Notes under the pieces: model-generated
The model's database searches: none
The model's input: only the letters and a program-made list of their open reading frames with translations
Told to the model about the DNA's origin: nothing
Assembly: GCA_024275575.1 (NCBI GenBank)
Contig: JAJRYV010000001.1
Location: 1-64,000, forward strand
Length of the DNA: 64,000 nt
Reading direction: 5' to 3'
Origin: a bacterium
Lineage (GTDB): Bacteria; Zhuqueibacterota; Zhuqueibacteria; Zhuqueibacterales; Geothermadaptataceae
Shown: positions 1-8,121 of the stretch, in pieces
Numbering within the stretch: position 1 is the first letter of the stretch
Layout: the number at the start of each line of letters is the position of its first letter
Translations under genes and position numbers: made by a program

Positions 1-213
1 TCGACGGGCACTTTCCGATTGCAGAACTTACGCTTGGTCGATTTTGAAAGTGACGCTTGCGTGTTAGATTGATGAGAAGGATGCGACGGATCGTACTTCG
101 AAATCGTTGTACGATGGAATGCCGGTCTCTTTTTGAATACGACGATAGGACCAGCCGAGAGCTAAAAGCTGTTGAATAAGGGCTTGTTTTTCCATTTTCA
201 GAACGTTTGACAT
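1..213 (-). pseudogene. istA: IstA-like transposase, N-terminal part with apparent frameshift, runs off the left edge
   Basis: The ATG at 213 is preceded by GGAGGAAG at a good distance. The first 32 codons read as the IS21 IstA N-terminus, with KMEKQALIQQLLALGWSYRR and then IQKETG, the start of its helix-turn-helix. In that frame the protein then stops near position 76. The expected continuation RTTISKYDPSHPSHQ lies in another frame, starting around 118-130. One indel therefore separates the two halves. This copy is probably inactive, unless the shift is a sequencing error. The rest of the gene is beyond the window. Confidence 0.65.
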
Positions 214-278
214 GACTCTTCCTCCAGAATTGTGTTCTGAAAGAAGAGAAAATATAAGGATAAATTAAATCCTGAAAA

Positions 279-316
279 TGGTCGGTTTTAAAGTGCCCAC
301 AACTGGTCGGTTTTAA
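279..316 (-). repeat. IS21 terminal direct repeats (two copies)
   Basis: TGGTCGGTTTTAA occurs at 279-291 and again at 304-316, 25 bases apart. IS21-family ends carry several short repeated motifs that bind the transposase. The position just inside the tip and upstream of istA fits that role. Confidence 0.75.
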
Positions 317-329
317 CCGCCCGCCGACA

Positions 330-512
330 GGAATTATCGTGATTTTGCTTTGATGTTTTGATAGTGATAGATAAGAATCCACGGCAATAATCACAAGAGA
401 TGAATTTGTCGTAAATCGTTTTTACCAAATGCAGGCGACTGCGGCAGCCACGGAACCCCTTTGCGTGCAGCCAGCGGTTAAATCGAACACCGGTGCCCTT
501 TGTAATGAAAAA
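330..512. other. Spacer between IS end and fapA-like gene
   Basis: No gene with a start codon is visible. On the minus strand the reading frame of the fapA-like gene stays open for about 60 codons after its TAG at 513-515, up to the IS tip, and reads like ordinary protein (for example RFNRWLHAKGFRGC). It may be the remnant of a gene or a chance open frame. I see no terminator hairpin here. Confidence 0.3.
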
Positions 513-1904
513 CTATCGTTCCTGTTTCTCCAGAAATTCGTAGAAATTTTGCGGTGTAATCGTCTCCCTCTTTATCATGCTTTTTACCGGGAAATTGTGC
601 GTTTTATAATGCAATCTCACACCGGGGAAAATCGTGTCACGGGCTTGAACTTTCGCTTTTTCACAAAGAATTTCTGACTGACTTTTCAGTTCTTCAAGAT
701 GAATTTCCTGATCAGATAGCTGTGCTTCAAGTGAAATCCTTGCTTTTTTTAACTCATCCAGTAACTTGGATTTGTCAGGTGGCAATTTACCGATATTGAT
801 CTGTAACCTGACCAGCGCCGCAATTCCCATTTTAACACGTTCGAGCTGTGTATTGCTCTCTTCGATGATGACTTGCTGCTGTTTGATCATTTGATGCAAC
901 TGCGTATCTGCACCGATCGTGACGTCTGTTCGCGTGGTGTTTTCATTGCCCAGGTTTTGTGCATAAACATAAGTTCCGGCGATAACAATACCACCGACGA
1001 TGTTGCCGGCCTGTCCCTTTGTCTGCACAGCCTCTCCGGCGATCAAATGCCCCTGGATGACTTCTCCATTAATGATGATATTGCCGTCTGCCACAATTTG
1101 TTGGTTGCTCACATGGCTTGTGGTGACATCTCCGGCAGCTTTTACAAACCCTTTGCCATGGCCGATAAATCCTTTTTTTATAAGGATGTTGGCACCTGAA
1201 ACGACCTTGGCATCTTCAACAAGCCCTTTGATGGTGATATCGCCGGTTGCTTTAACCTCAAAACCAGATTTCACATCACCATTTATCACCACCGAAGCAT
1301 TGGCTTCAATATTTCCAGTACCAAAATCGATGTCGCTTGAAATCGTCAATAAGTCCTCAACAATAACTTCCTTATTACGTGAGAGCCGTACATGCCCATC
1401 GATTTTTGCAATAAGGACTCGTGGATTCTCAGATGAAATTTCCACATTCTGGCAATGAGGCAGTTCCATGGTCTTGCCATCGTCTACTTCAATATCTTCA
1501 CCTAATATATTTTTCCCTGGTTTTCCCGGTGTCGGTTCATGCAGTTGGACAAGCTTTGCACCTCTACTGACATTCTGCACAAAATCCAGATTGTGAAAAT
1601 CGACCTTGCCGTCTTCTTCCGAAGTGATTCTTTTTTGGGGATCGACATCAAAAAAGAACTCAAGCCACGCATCCTTTCCCGGTTGGGAATATTGACCTTG
1701 CGCGATAAGACATTTATTTTCAGCCGTTTCATCTTGCTGAAATTCAGCGAAGTACTTTTCCCAGGAGTCAATCAACAGTTCCGTTTTGATCGAATTTTCA
1801 GCCAGCAATGTTTTAATACTCTCCAAATTTGGCGGATTCTTCCGGTCAGTTTCCTGAAAAATCAGGTAAGCTTGCATTTTGTCATCATTAATTTCGATTT
1901 GCAC
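513..1904 (-). CDS. FapA/DUF342-family polymerising beta-helix protein
   Basis: A 463-residue protein. Roughly residues 90-330 are the DUF342 (FapA) core, with repeated short strands such as GDITIKGLVEDA, GANILIKKGFIGHG and GNIIINGEVIQG. These pack into a right-handed beta-helix like that of bactofilins. A predicted coiled coil follows at about 345-420 and a short basic tail ends the protein. There is no signal peptide or membrane segment, so it is cytoplasmic. In other bacteria FapA-type proteins are tied to flagellar or cell-surface assembly and to scaffolding. No flagellar gene is nearby, so its job here is unknown. It is transcribed alone, toward the IS element. Confidence 0.85.
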   Translation of the reverse strand: MQIEINDDKMQAYLIFQETDRKNPPNLESIKTLLAENSIKTELLIDSWEKYFAEFQQDETAENKCLIAQGQYSQPGKDAWLEFFFDVDPQKRITSEEDGKVDFHNLDFVQNVSRGAKLVQLHEPTPGKPGKNILGEDIEVDDGKTMELPHCQNVEISSENPRVLIAKIDGHVRLSRNKEVIVEDLLTISSDIDFGTGNIEANASVVINGDVKSGFEVKATGDITIKGLVEDAKVVSGANILIKKGFIGHGKGFVKAAGDVTTSHVSNQQIVADGNIIINGEVIQGHLIAGEAVQTKGQAGNIVGGIVIAGTYVYAQNLGNENTTRTDVTIGADTQLHQMIKQQQVIIEESNTQLERVKMGIAALVRLQINIGKLPPDKSKLLDELKKARISLEAQLSDQEIHLEELKSQSEILCEKAKVQARDTIFPGVRLHYKTHNFPVKSMIKRETITPQNFYEFLEKQER

Positions 1905-2245
1905 ATGAGCCTCCGGTCACACGATCAATTTCATATAACACCATTATTCGTATTGTATATCATGTCTTTGTATTTATTAAGCGAAAGGAAATTCATAGTG
2001 CAGTCGGTGTTTTGAATAACAATAAGATTGGCTAATTGGATAAGGAATAATTAAAGTATTTAAAATATCTATTTTAATGATTCGTCATTAAAATAAGTTT
2101 ATTTACTTGTTTTTAAAGTCTGCGCTCTTTCTTGCCCGTAACAAATAACCAATTCAAGTTAGGTGGGTGTGAACAAATCTTGGAATTGATGATAAATTTT
2201 ACTATCTCCTGTGATAATAATTGAAACATGAACCGGAGGCAAGCA
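1905..2245. other. AT-rich divergent intergenic region
   Basis: This separates the leftward fapA-like gene from the rightward tryptophanase gene, so it must hold promoters for both. I could not pick a convincing -35/-10 pair. No tnaC-like leader peptide with a key tryptophan codon was found. Confidence 0.4.
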
Positions 2246-3619
2246 ATGCGTACGATCATCGAACCCTTTCGCATAAAAATGACGGAACCGATCCATTTAA
2301 TCTCAAAAGCTGAGCGCCTGTCGGCTTTAAAAAAAGCACATAATAACGTATTTTTGCTCGATGCAGATGACTGTTGTATCGATTTACTTACCGATAGCGG
2401 CACCGGCGCCATGTCGTCACAGCAGTGGGCTGCTCTCATGCTTGGCGATGAAAGCTACGCCGGAAGTCGTTCATGGAAAAAATTCGAAAGGAGCGTGCAG
2501 GAAATAACCGGGATGAAACATGTGTTTCCAACGCATCAGGGACGCGCTGCAGAGGCGCTGATGGCACAGATTCTTGTGAAAGATGGAGACGTCATCCCTA
2601 ACAACAGCCATTTTGACACGACACGCGCGAATATCGAGTTTGTCGGGGGCAATGCGGTGAATTTACTTTGTGAAAAAGGCATGGATTTAACATCAAATGA
2701 ATCATTTAAAGGAGATATGGACATCACCAGGTTAAAGTCGTTAATTGAAGAAACCGGTGTTGAAGGCATTCCTTTTTGTATGATAACCGTCACCAACAAT
2801 ACTGGTGGCGGACAGCCGGTTTCCATGGCAAATATCAAAGCAGTCAAATCTTTGCTGCAAGGATATGATATTCCGCTGATTATCGATAGCTGTCGCTTTG
2901 CGGAAAATGCTTATTTTATCCGGGAGCTCGAAGATGGCTATGCCGACAAGTCATTGCTCGAAATCGCCCGGGAAATGTTTTCTTATGCAGATGCCGCAAC
3001 GATGAGCGCAAAAAAAGATGGTCTTGCCAATATCGGTGGTTTTTTTGTCTGCCAGAATGATGACTGGGCAAACGAATTTCGCAACATGCTTATCTTGCGT
3101 GAAGGTTTCCCGACTTACGGCGGGTTGGCCGGTCGGGATCTGGAGATTCTTGCAGTGGGTTTTATGGAGGCATTGGAATATGATTATCAGGTTTACCGCC
3201 ATGCGACGATTAAATATATGGGTGATTTTTTGGAAAAAAAGGGAATACCGCATGTGAAACCCGTCGGCGGCCACGCTGTTTTTCTCGATGCCAGGGAATT
3301 CTTGCCCCACATACCGCAATTGAATTACCCGGGAATTGGTTTAGTCAATACGCTTTATATTGAAGGCGGTATTCGAAGCGTGGAATTAGGTAGTGTGATG
3401 TTTGGCCACTTCGACGCGAACGACCGGGAAATTGCGTCCCCTTTGGAACTGGTTCGACTGGCTTTTCCTCGCCGCGTTTACACACAAAGTCACTTTGATT
3501 ATATGTTGGAAGTCATTGAAACTGTCTGGCAAAAAAGAAGTGAAATCCGCGGCTACCGGATCACTTCCCAGCCTGATTTTTTACGCCATTTTACCTGTTA
3601 TTTTGAAGAATTAGTGTAA
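2246..3619 (+). CDS. tnaA: Tryptophanase (PLP beta-eliminating lyase)
   Basis: Cleaves L-tryptophan to indole, pyruvate and ammonia. The start at 2246 is set by GGAGG at 2235-2239; an ATG at 2228 lies upstream of that site. The protein is 457 residues and co-linear with the tryptophanase/tyrosine phenol-lyase family. Lys257 in MSAKKDG is the PLP lysine. Three positions separate the two enzymes: tyrosine phenol-lyase has Thr124, Arg381 and Phe448. Here they are Asp124 (HFDTTR), Leu381 (RSVELG) and His448 (LRHFT), matching tryptophanase (Asp, Ile, His). The overall length is nearer to tyrosine phenol-lyase. No tryptophan permease gene is next to it. It converges on the following minus-strand gene with only 16 bases between stops. 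Confidence 0.9.
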   Translation: MRTIIEPFRIKMTEPIHLISKAERLSALKKAHNNVFLLDADDCCIDLLTDSGTGAMSSQQWAALMLGDESYAGSRSWKKFERSVQEITGMKHVFPTHQGRAAEALMAQILVKDGDVIPNNSHFDTTRANIEFVGGNAVNLLCEKGMDLTSNESFKGDMDITRLKSLIEETGVEGIPFCMITVTNNTGGGQPVSMANIKAVKSLLQGYDIPLIIDSCRFAENAYFIRELEDGYADKSLLEIAREMFSYADAATMSAKKDGLANIGGFFVCQNDDWANEFRNMLILREGFPTYGGLAGRDLEILAVGFMEALEYDYQVYRHATIKYMGDFLEKKGIPHVKPVGGHAVFLDAREFLPHIPQLNYPGIGLVNTLYIEGGIRSVELGSVMFGHFDANDREIASPLELVRLAFPRRVYTQSHFDYMLEVIETVWQKRSEIRGYRITSQPDFLRHFTCYFEELV

Positions 3620-3635
3620 AAATGGAAAAGAGCGA

Positions 3636-3971
3636 TCATCTAAACAACATCGAAAGACCGATGATAATGATAAAAACCGGCCAAACCGTGCCCCAATTGA
3701 GATTGAACAGAAAAATCAGGGCAACGGTGAGTGGGAATATCCCACCGATTATACGGTTTTTTACTTCGCGTGTGAATTGGCTGTCATTATTATTCCATAT
3801 TTTCCAGGCATCGGTAAATGCGACAAAAGCGGGAATAAGTATAAATAATGCCCACCAATTATTCAGATAAATATCAAAAAAATTGTTTGCCAAGAAAAAT
3901 AGTCCCATGAAAATCAATACGATACCGATGACTAAATTCCCATGGTTTTTTGTTTGCACTTTTGATTCCAT
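3636..3971 (-). CDS. Small LiaF/DUF5668-like membrane protein
   Basis: About 111 residues. Four hydrophobic stretches (near residues 11-27, 35-50, 72-88 and 92-108) are separated by short polar turns, with WALFILIPAF and WPVFIIIIGL as paired segments. This is the pattern of the LiaI/LiaF transmembrane domain family (DUF5668-like), often linked to envelope-stress sensing. The chosen ATG at 3971 has GGAG ten bases upstream. The open frame extends to an ATG at 4043, but that lacks a properly placed ribosome site. No two-component genes are adjacent, so function is only inferred from fold. Confidence 0.6.
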   Translation of the reverse strand: MESKVQTKNHGNLVIGIVLIFMGLFFLANNFFDIYLNNWWALFILIPAFVAFTDAWKIWNNNDSQFTREVKNRIIGGIFPLTVALIFLFNLNWGTVWPVFIIIIGLSMLFR

Positions 3972-4162
3972 TGCTATCGTTTCTCCGTTGTTTGTATTTT
4001 GCCGATCACTCAACAACCCACCCGCAATGATCGAAATTGTCATGGCTGTCTGGTTTCAAACCTCAAAAATAAAAAATATTTCAAGAAAGCAGAAGATAAA
4101 ACGATGAATAAGTCAACAAAAAACAACAAAGTAGATAGCAGATGTCTTGATGTGAACAAGGA

Positions 4163-4801
4163 TTAGTCGATTTCGCTGCAGGTTTTCAATGCCCCCGTCT
4201 TTCTTTCACCGATAGTTATGAGCAGGGAATTGACCAGTATTGGATCGAATTGTGAGCCGCTATTGCAAATCATTGAGTTCACAGCTTCAGCAAGTGTGCG
4301 TGGTTTGGAATAACGCCTGCCGGAGAGCATAACATCAAGTGCATCTGCGACTGAAATAATACGGCTGGCCAGAGGAATGGCTGAAGCGGAAAGCCCAAAG
4401 GGGTAACCTGCGCCATTGAAGTATTCATGGTGGCAACGGATTGCATCGATGAGATGGGAAGAGAGCTGAAAAACTTCGCACATATCGGCACCGATTTTTG
4501 CATGCATCCGGACATGCTGCAATTCCTGTTCACTGAGTTGCGCCGTTTTATTGAGTAATTTCTGTGGAATTGCAACTTTGCCAATATCATGCAGAAAAGC
4601 GGTAAGCAGTATCCCCTCGAGCTGCCTTTCTTGCAGGTTTAAAAAATTTCCAATCGTCTGAACAATTTCCTTGACTCTGTAACAGTGGAATCGCGTGTAA
4701 GTATCAAGCTGGAGAAAAAGTTCGATCAACTCATATTTTGCAGACGTTGCGTTAATCAGTTGCTTAACCTGTGAAATCGCCTGTTGCTCTTCCTTAAACA
4801 T
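4163..4801 (-). CDS. HD-GYP domain phosphodiesterase
   Basis: A 212-residue stand-alone HD-GYP protein, the class that hydrolyses cyclic di-GMP. After a 40-residue helical lead, the metal-binding motif HDIGK is at about 71-75. HH follows at about 124-125 and NGAGYPFGL, holding the GYP signature, at about 129-137. No receiver or other sensor domain is attached. The ATG at 4801 is preferred because AGGG sits six bases upstream; an ATG at 4807 overlaps that site. The C-terminal helix region is intact. The ligand has not been shown, and some family members act on other cyclic dinucleotides. Confidence 0.85.
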   Translation of the reverse strand: MFKEEQQAISQVKQLINATSAKYELIELFLQLDTYTRFHCYRVKEIVQTIGNFLNLQERQLEGILLTAFLHDIGKVAIPQKLLNKTAQLSEQELQHVRMHAKIGADMCEVFQLSSHLIDAIRCHHEYFNGAGYPFGLSASAIPLASRIISVADALDVMLSGRRYSKPRTLAEAVNSMICNSGSQFDPILVNSLLITIGERKTGALKTCSEID

Positions 4802-5204
4802 AATCATCCCTGGTGACTATCAAGTCTCTATCAGCATGGCCCGGTGGAAGTCAGGAGGTTGAATGCAGGAAGCAATTTAACATTAGACCACCATTGATGC
4901 TAAGGTCAGTGTTTATATTTCCGGTTTGAATCGTAATTAAAAATCCGCGCAACATGATAGGGTTCACGTTTAACCGAAATCAAACCTATACATAAAATAT
5001 TGAAAAAAAAGAAATGCGCAAAGAAAAAATAACGAAACAGAGAAAATAATACGAGTTTCGTTAAATTTTGCGCATCCCGCACCGCTTTTTCGTGTATCGC
5101 TGTATTATTAACGACACCAAAATTGTAAAATCGTTAAGTTTATAAATATGTTCTTCTCCTCTGCTGAAAAACGTGTCGAAATCATGATGAAAGTCCGGCA
5201 AGTA
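4802..5204. other. AT-rich spacer
   Basis: This 400-base gap lies between two genes on the same (minus) strand. It contains a loose inverted pair, ATGCGCAAAG near 5013 and TTTTGCGCAT near 5066, about 45 bases apart. It is otherwise A-rich with no gene that I can support. Confidence 0.3.
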
Positions 5205-7061
5205 TTATCTAAGGGCTTCGGCGACGACTTGTGCAATATCCCTGGTTTCTTCAACAGCGGCGTTAAGCATCATTTTACATTCCGGGCAGGCGGTGATGAG
5301 CAAGTTCGCCCGACTTTCGCGCACATGCTCTTTTCGTGTTTGGTCAACCCGTTTTTCAACTTTTTGTTCACGTACAAAACCGGCGCTGCCACCGCCGCAA
5401 CAAATTGCCCGCTCACGACATCTTTCCATTTCAACCAAATTATAGCCCAATTTTTTAATTAGTGAACGTGATGTACTGAAATCGTCTTCATATCGCCCCA
5501 AATAGCAGGGATCATGAAAAGTTACGGTGCCATTCGAAGTTTCTTTTTTAAGCGATATGGCATTTTGCCCGATGAGTTTCTCGATAAACTGTGCGTGGTG
5601 AATAACTTCGATATCAAATTGATCATCAAAATCGGTATATTCGCGACTGATGCTGTGCAAGCAATGGGGACAGGGTGTGATTATTTTTTGTACGCCTTGC
5701 ATTGCGGCAATATTTTTGCTTGCGAGTTCCTGGAACTGCATTTCTTCTCCCTGCCGGCGCTGATGATGGCCACAGCACGTTTCTTTCTTCAGAACACCAA
5801 AGCTGACATTGGACTTTTTTAAGATTTTCAGGAAGGATTCAAGTGCTTCACGTGCGTCGACATTATAATTCCAGACACAACCCATCCACAGCAGGTATTC
5901 GCTGACGCCTGGTTCAAAAAGTGGAATTTCCAGCTCTTCAAGCAGCACTTTGCGTTCAGATTTTTTACCACCGAATGCGTTGCCGCTGCGTTCCACTGTT
6001 TCGAAAAAATCAGAGGCAACCATGCCGGTTCCCAACGACATTGCCTGTGCCCGTTTCGCACCGGTCAGAATTTGCAAATGCTCGATACCGACAGGGCAAA
6101 AAGATTCACAAGCGCCACAACTCGTGCACTGCCCCAGGGCCTCTTCAGAAATTACCGATCCAATGACGGGGTCTGTCGCCGGCAGCTCAAACATCGATTT
6201 ACGACCGGCGAGAATAAAACCCCGGGGATCGAGGGCCTGACCGGAGACATTCGCAGGGCAGTTGTCTGTACAACGGCGGCATTCGACACAACTGAGAAAA
6301 TCCATCCGTTGCTTTCGATTCAGATTTTCCAGGGTTTCCAAACGAAAAACCGGTTCTGCATCTTCAGATTCCAGCTCTTCCAAATCAAGGTTCATCGGCA
6401 GAATTTCTGCAATGCGTAAAGTACGAAGAAAGATATTAACCGGGGCGATAATCAGATGGAAATGTTTTGATTTTAAAATCAAATGGGGGAAAATGATGAT
6501 GACCAGGGCGTGGTTCCACCACACTGCTTTTGCTGTCATTGAGGCTGGATCGTGAGGCAATTGAGTATAGAGATAGGTGAGCATGAGTAACAGAATAAAC
6601 AGACCAACATAACCTGAGCTGTAAGATTTTGGATCGGGTGAATATTTGATGAAAACAAAGCGCCGGAGCACAAGACCGATTATACCCAGGGAAACCAGAA
6701 TCGCCCAGAATGTCACAACATTTTTATAGATGCCCATAGTATCGCCAAAAAGTGTATGCATAAGATGGAAACCATACATTTTGCAGAAATGGTCGATCGT
6801 TTCCAAGGCAAAAAACAAAAAACCGGCAAAAACAGCAGCGTGCATCAGCCCTGCAACCGGGCGCCCACTGATAACTTTGGATTGAAAGAGGACCTCGCGA
6901 ATAGTGATGATGAAACGGGTAAAAAACTTGTTGGTACGAACCCGATCAAAATCCTGTATAAAAACGGGGCGAATGTGCATCCAGAAATCTCTAAAAAATT
7001 TTCCCAGGGATAAAACCAACAAAAGGGCCAATACAATCTGTTCAAATCCGGAGAAACTCAT
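5205..7061 (-). CDS. Membrane-bound CCG-domain Fe-S oxidoreductase (HdrD/EMO-like)
   Basis: A 618-residue fusion. Residues 1-215 form a NarI/HdrE-like membrane part with about six helices and several histidines (for example His74, His91, His170) that may ligate heme b. Two ferredoxin-type [4Fe-4S] motifs follow: Cys258/261/264/268 in CVECRRCTDNCP, and Cys312/315/318/322 in CTSCGACESFCP. Two CCG domains complete the protein, with CCGHHQRRQGEE and CCGGGSAGF. This architecture is that of quinone-linked oxidoreductases that take electrons from electron-transfer flavoprotein or similar donors (the EtfAB:menaquinone oxidoreductase type). EtfA/EtfB genes are not in the window, so the electron donor is inferred. 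It should sit in the inner membrane. Confidence 0.85.
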   Translation of the reverse strand: MSFSGFEQIVLALLLVLSLGKFFRDFWMHIRPVFIQDFDRVRTNKFFTRFIITIREVLFQSKVISGRPVAGLMHAAVFAGFLFFALETIDHFCKMYGFHLMHTLFGDTMGIYKNVVTFWAILVSLGIIGLVLRRFVFIKYSPDPKSYSSGYVGLFILLLMLTYLYTQLPHDPASMTAKAVWWNHALVIIIFPHLILKSKHFHLIIAPVNIFLRTLRIAEILPMNLDLEELESEDAEPVFRLETLENLNRKQRMDFLSCVECRRCTDNCPANVSGQALDPRGFILAGRKSMFELPATDPVIGSVISEEALGQCTSCGACESFCPVGIEHLQILTGAKRAQAMSLGTGMVASDFFETVERSGNAFGGKKSERKVLLEELEIPLFEPGVSEYLLWMGCVWNYNVDAREALESFLKILKKSNVSFGVLKKETCCGHHQRRQGEEMQFQELASKNIAAMQGVQKIITPCPHCLHSISREYTDFDDQFDIEVIHHAQFIEKLIGQNAISLKKETSNGTVTFHDPCYLGRYEDDFSTSRSLIKKLGYNLVEMERCRERAICCGGGSAGFVREQKVEKRVDQTRKEHVRESRANLLITACPECKMMLNAAVEETRDIAQVVAEALR

Positions 7062-7243
7062 TTTGACCTTCCATTTCTTTGCAATGAATGCGCTTGATTA
7101 ACAATCGGAATAAGAAATATCAGCTTTTGAAAATAGAAATTTTAGATTTGCGAGACAAGGGAAAATGCGCGCATATGAGGGTGAATTCACGGTGGCAGGA
7201 AAGTGAAAAAAAGAAGAAGCAGATCGTTTGGAATTGATCGCTT

Positions 7244-7816
7244 TTATCCGTGGTTTTCAGCAAAAACCTGTTTGATCAATTCCCGGTATTCTGCGAGAAT
7301 AGGGTGTTCTCCCTCATCTGCAATATTTTCACACAGACTGGTATAAACACTTTCGTGGTACCACCGCTGCATTTTTTTGCCCTGGTTAAAGCGGCGCCAA
7401 ACGGTTTCGCCCAAAACATCGATATCAAAGAGAATGGAATGCAGGTTATGCAGTTTATCGGCACAGGCAATTATCTTTGCCGGCAGTGCGGCATCTTTTA
7501 AAAAACTTATCGTATGAGTTTTTCGTTCGATCCATGGAGCGTTATCATGCTCGGGCTCTGATGCCTGGCGTACCAACTGCAAAATTGCTGCGCCAAAAGT
7601 ATCTTCGATTTCACTTTCTGTTGTGGCGGTATCTTCGAGTGTGTCGTGCAACAAGGCAGCAATACACCAGTCAATAGGATAGTTATAATGCTGCAGCATG
7701 GAAAAGACAGCGAATGGATGATAAAAGTAGGGAACGTCGCTGCTTTTTCGCGTTTGAGTTTTATGTGCAACTGCAGCAAATCGCAGGGCTTTTTCGAGAA
7801 GGGAAGTGTATAACAA
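7244..7816 (-). CDS. HD-domain hydrolase, MESH1/SpoT-like
   Basis: A 190-residue HD protein of the RelA/SpoT hydrolase type, with no synthetase or TGS domain. AAVAHKTQTRKSSDVPYFYHP at the N-terminus and LLHDTLEDTATT at about 54-65 are the family hallmarks, with ADKLHNLHS further on. Family members of this size often hydrolyse (p)ppGpp, but the substrate is not certain here. The likely start is TTG at 7816, with AAAAGGAG ending nine bases upstream; no ATG fits. A strong terminator hairpin sits directly upstream of that ribosome site, so expression may depend on readthrough or on control at that hairpin. Confidence 0.75.
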   Translation of the reverse strand: MLYTSLLEKALRFAAVAHKTQTRKSSDVPYFYHPFAVFSMLQHYNYPIDWCIAALLHDTLEDTATTESEIEDTFGAAILQLVRQASEPEHDNAPWIERKTHTISFLKDAALPAKIIACADKLHNLHSILFDIDVLGETVWRRFNQGKKMQRWYHESVYTSLCENIADEGEHPILAEYRELIKQVFAENHG

Positions 7817-7837
7817 CGAGGCTTGCTCCTTTTAGTT

Positions 7838-7867
7838 AAAAAAAAGGCCCCGCACTAAGCGGGGCCT
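7838..7867 (-). terminator. Rho-independent terminator of the structured RNA / leader
   Basis: The minus strand reads a 9-bp stem AGGCCCCGC / GCGGGGCCT with a five-base loop, followed by eight U. It ends within five bases of the ribosome site of the HD hydrolase gene. Confidence 0.85.
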
Positions 7868-8022
7868 CAACTCTTTGGAGCTTCCGGGGCTTGGTGCTAA
7901 CAAGCGCTACCAGATGCTCCTATTAAATTTCGACTATGAATAGGACCACCTCTCTTTCTCAGGGGACCGTTATCGCACCAGAAAAATCCCTGGTCAAATT
8001 CCCGGTGCAGCGTGAAACTGAC
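7838..8022 (-). ncRNA. Structured small RNA candidate (possibly 6S-like, or a terminator-controlled leader)
   Basis: About 185 nt lie between a good sigma70-type promoter and a strong terminator, with no open frame of note. Long-range pairing is visible. GGUGC-GA-UAAC (near 7979-7969) can pair with GUUAGCACC (near 7899-7891), flanked by CCGGG and CCCGG, and enclosing an apical hairpin CCUAUU...AAUAGG. A long interrupted hairpin of about 180 nt ending in a terminator is the shape of 6S RNA. The piece GGUCCCCUGAG also resembles the enterobacterial molecule, but that is weak. The alternative is a regulated leader for the HD hydrolase. I do not recognise a known riboswitch core. Confidence 0.5.
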
Positions 8023-8028
8023 GGCATC

Positions 8029-8057
8029 AAAATATCCAGAGGTTTTATAAATGTCAA
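8029..8057 (-). promoter_or_regulatory. Sigma70-type promoter for the structured RNA
   Basis: TTGACA (8057-8052), a 17-base spacer and TATTTT (8034-8029) on the minus strand. Initiation would fall near 8022. It lies downstream of the nosY stop and reads toward the HD hydrolase gene. Confidence 0.6.
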
Positions 8058-8121
8058 GAAAAATTGTCGTCAAATTAAAAAAAATATAAAACAACTGGCT
8101 GGTGAATTTCCGGACTTCAAT

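Larger units (their letters stand above)
1..329 (-). mobile_element. IS21-family insertion sequence, one terminal part
   Basis: The element enters from beyond the left edge and ends at about 329, where the minus strand starts TGTCGGCGGGCGG, a typical IS21-family tip. Just inside are two direct copies of a 13-nt terminal repeat, followed by a strong ribosome site and the first codons of an IstA-type transposase reading leftward. The order tip, repeated terminal motifs, then istA is standard for this family. The istB gene and the other end lie outside the window, so completeness cannot be judged. No target duplication can be tested. Confidence 0.8.

Noticed and set aside
429-677. 82-codon plus-strand open frame near the IS end
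   Set aside because: Mostly antisense to the 3' end of the fapA-like gene, without a ribosome site or protein-like composition.
2246-3619. Tyrosine phenol-lyase as the product
   Set aside because: Thr124, Arg381 and Phe448 of that enzyme are Asp, Leu and His here, which point to tryptophanase.
7838-8022. SAM, T-box or cobalamin riboswitch
   Set aside because: Short resemblances (AGAGAGGTGG, GGTGG) occur, but none of the conserved cores are present in order.
7897-8094. 65-codon minus-strand frame over the structured RNA
   Set aside because: No ribosome site, and it spans the promoter and the paired RNA regions. The RNA explanation fits better.
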